From Bdellovibrio sp. (GTDB lineage: Bacteria; Bdellovibrionota; UBA1018), in assembly GCA_016213345.1 (NCBI GenBank), contig JACRAO010000076.1, positions 1-7,037 on the forward strand: 7,037 nt of DNA, written 5' to 3'. The first letter of the stretch is position 1, and the number at the start of each line of letters is the position of its first letter. The translations under genes and the position numbers were made by a program. This document shows positions 5,534-7,037 of the stretch, one piece after another. Below the pieces are notes generated by a model. That model saw only the letters and a list, made by a program, of their open reading frames with translations, was not told the DNA's origin and did no database searches.

Positions 5534-7011
5534 ATGTTTAACCGAAGTTTTGTATTTATAACCTATTCATTAGTAATTGCTTTTGTTTGTTTTTATCTGG
5601 TCCACAGCCTTTTTCTAGGCATATCGGATGACGAAGCATATTACTGGATCTTGGCCCAAAAACCATCTTTAGGATTTGCGTTTCATCCACCTTTGGTTAC
5701 GTGGATGATCGCTCTTTCACAAAAAATATTTAGCTTTATATTGCCTATAAACAGTGTTTTTATTTTACGATTTTTTTCTGTTTTTTGCAGCACATTTATT
5801 TTTGCTTTAGCTTTATATTGGATGAAAATAGCTGGCGTTGAAGTTAGAAATTTATGGAAAGGTGCGCTAGTTTTTTTATCTTTTGCTGGATGGTCTTCTC
5901 TGTGTTGGCTTATGGTGCCAGATTCTGGTTTGTTTTTGGGGTGGATGCTACTTTTTGTCTCCACATGGATGTTATGTTTTAATACGCCAAGCACGATATG
6001 TTTCGTAATGCTTGTGTTTGGGAGTTGCATCTCGCTGCTTTCGAAATACTCTGGCGTATTAAGTATTTTTTCTGCTGGTTTTTGTATGTTTTTTTGGTGT
6101 TCAAAGGAAAATAAGAAAAAAGCTTTTTTGTGGTTAGGTATAGGCACTGCTGTAGCGATGATACCAATTTGGATTTGGAACCATAATAATAATTGGGTAT
6201 CTGTTTTATATCAGATTCAAGGCAGGCATAGTGGAACAAAAGCGGATTTTATAAGATATCTGAGATTTTGGTTAGTTGAGATATTTTGTGCGGGACCAGT
6301 TCTTATATATTATTTTTTGGTTTGCTCACACGAATTAAAAATAACTCACCGTTCTCAAGATATTTTTCAATTTGGGTTTTTCCAGTCGCGTTGGTGTTTT
6401 GTATTCAGCCCCTGTGGTCTGATTTTAAAATTCATTGGGCATTTGTAGTTTGGCTACCTGTTATTTTAGAATTGGCTCTAAAATATTCTAAAAGCAAGGC
6501 TTTTGGTTTTTGGATAAAATTTCAGTGCGTTTATGGATTGTTATTGTCTGCAGTAATTATTTTTTTATGTCATTTTCCACTCTTGCCGTTGGTATATGAA
6601 AAATGTACTGGGAAAACTTTGAATCCATTATTAGATGTCACGAATGATTTTTATGGTTGGAGTGAGTTAAAAAATTTTTTAAAAGAGAAAAATTTAGAAA
6701 ATGAAATTATACTTGGTTCACGTTATCAAACGGTTTCGCAAGCTGCTTTTGCTTTGGGCAAAATTTCAGGCATTGCTCAAATTCCAAGAGACATAAAACA
6801 AAAATCAGAATGGGATGAGCTAGGTGTAACTAGTGATATTGGTCCAGAATGGCCTATGTTAAAACAATCTGTTTTGTATGTAGCTGATAATCGATATAAT
6901 GAACCACCAAGATATACAAATGCTTCATGTTTTGTTTTAACAAATTTTTATTATAGGCGATCTGTTTATTTAGCAAAAACAATTACAATCTGGAAGTGTA
7001 AAGATTTATAA
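5534..7011 (+). pseudogene. GT39/ArnT-like membrane glycosyltransferase, split by frameshift
   Basis: Two frames together encode one protein of about 492 residues, the usual length for the PMT/ArnT family. The first frame (5534-6448) has the signal-anchor membrane helix, then the first periplasmic loop with the acidic motif D32-D33-E34-A-Y-Y-W and a FHPPLV block, typical of polyprenyl-phosphate-sugar-dependent transferases, followed by VPDSGLFLGW, LLSKYSGVL and GRHSGTKADFIRYLRFW. It leaves homology near residue 262. The second frame (-1 relative; open 6286-7011) continues with GLLTRIKNN, FPVALVFCIQPLWSDFKIHWAF and a soluble C-terminal part ending at 7011. Members move a sugar from an isoprenoid carrier to lipid A or other envelope acceptors on the outer face of the inner membrane; the substrate is unknown. 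A weak Shine-Dalgarno (TAGG at 5522-5525) precedes the ATG. If the shift is real, the first frame gives a 304-residue product with about 42 unrelated final residues, probably inactive. It could also be an assembly error or slippage. Confidence 0.85.
6313..6319 (+). other. Frameshift site, T-TTT-TTG heptamer in T6 run
   Basis: Six T at 6313-6318 followed by G coincide with the point where homology moves from the first to the second frame. In the upstream frame the bases are divided as T TTT TTG, the X-XXY-YYZ pattern that permits -1 ribosomal slippage. Reading -1 here gives LIYYFLGLLTRIK without a gap. One extra T would also restore the frame, so a lost T in the run is the simpler explanation. 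No Shine-Dalgarno-like stimulator upstream or strong hairpin just downstream was seen. Confidence 0.7.
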
Positions 7012-7037
7012 TTTTTATTTCGCTTGAGCGACTCGTA

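Noticed and set aside
5683..6147. Minus-strand open frame of 154 codons within the glycosyltransferase
   Set aside because: It is the complement of a strongly supported membrane protein; its Lys/Asn/Ile-rich translation shows no domain and there is no ribosome-binding site.
7020..7031. TCGCTTGAGCGA palindrome after the glycosyltransferase stop
   Set aside because: The stem is very short and the T-rich stretch precedes rather than follows it on the plus strand; the window ends too soon to judge a terminator.

Overview
The window is AT-rich, compact Gram-negative-type DNA with short intergenic gaps and several tightly packed gene strings. A folate-type tRNA methyltransferase (TrmFO) next to a Xer recombinase, a PilZ protein, a membrane HAMP protein and a BrnTA-like remnant fit a deltaproteobacterial or Bdellovibrio-like bacterium. 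TrmFO is absent from most Gammaproteobacteria. This placement is an inference from gene content, not proven.

Left part, minus strand, read from about 2510 down to 1: trmFO, then a PilZ-domain protein 10 nt later, then a two-TM HAMP-domain protein 14 nt later that runs off the left edge. The spacing suggests one transcript. It joins a housekeeping tRNA modification enzyme to a probable cyclic-di-GMP-responsive protein and a membrane signalling protein.

Middle, plus strand: divergent from trmFO across a 65-bp gap that holds a perfect 11-bp inverted repeat lies a XerC/XerD-type recombinase with an odd Asn/Val repeat tail. It is followed 8 nt later by a DedA-family membrane protein and then, with an ATGA overlap, by a secreted M14 zinc carboxypeptidase resembling murein peptide amidases. 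The last two look co-translated and both point to the cell envelope.

Right part, plus strand: a promoter-like sequence (TTGACA, 18 nt, TATAGT) carries three exact ATAGTG repeats at 10-bp spacing. It is followed by a short unlisted reading frame matching the C-terminal half of BrnT-type toxins, which overlaps an intact CopG/BrnA-like ribbon-helix-helix antitoxin gene. This looks like a decayed toxin-antitoxin module that kept its antitoxin and an operator. Thirteen nt further on is a GT39/ArnT-like membrane glycosyltransferase gene, split into two frames at a run of six T. This may be a true frameshift mutation, a sequencing error or ribosomal slippage.

The points most worth a second look are the toxin remnant with its helical-phase repeat operator, the frameshift at a T-TTT-TTG heptamer, the trmFO/xer dyad and the repeat tail of the recombinase. 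No RNA genes, CRISPR arrays or insertion sequences were seen.
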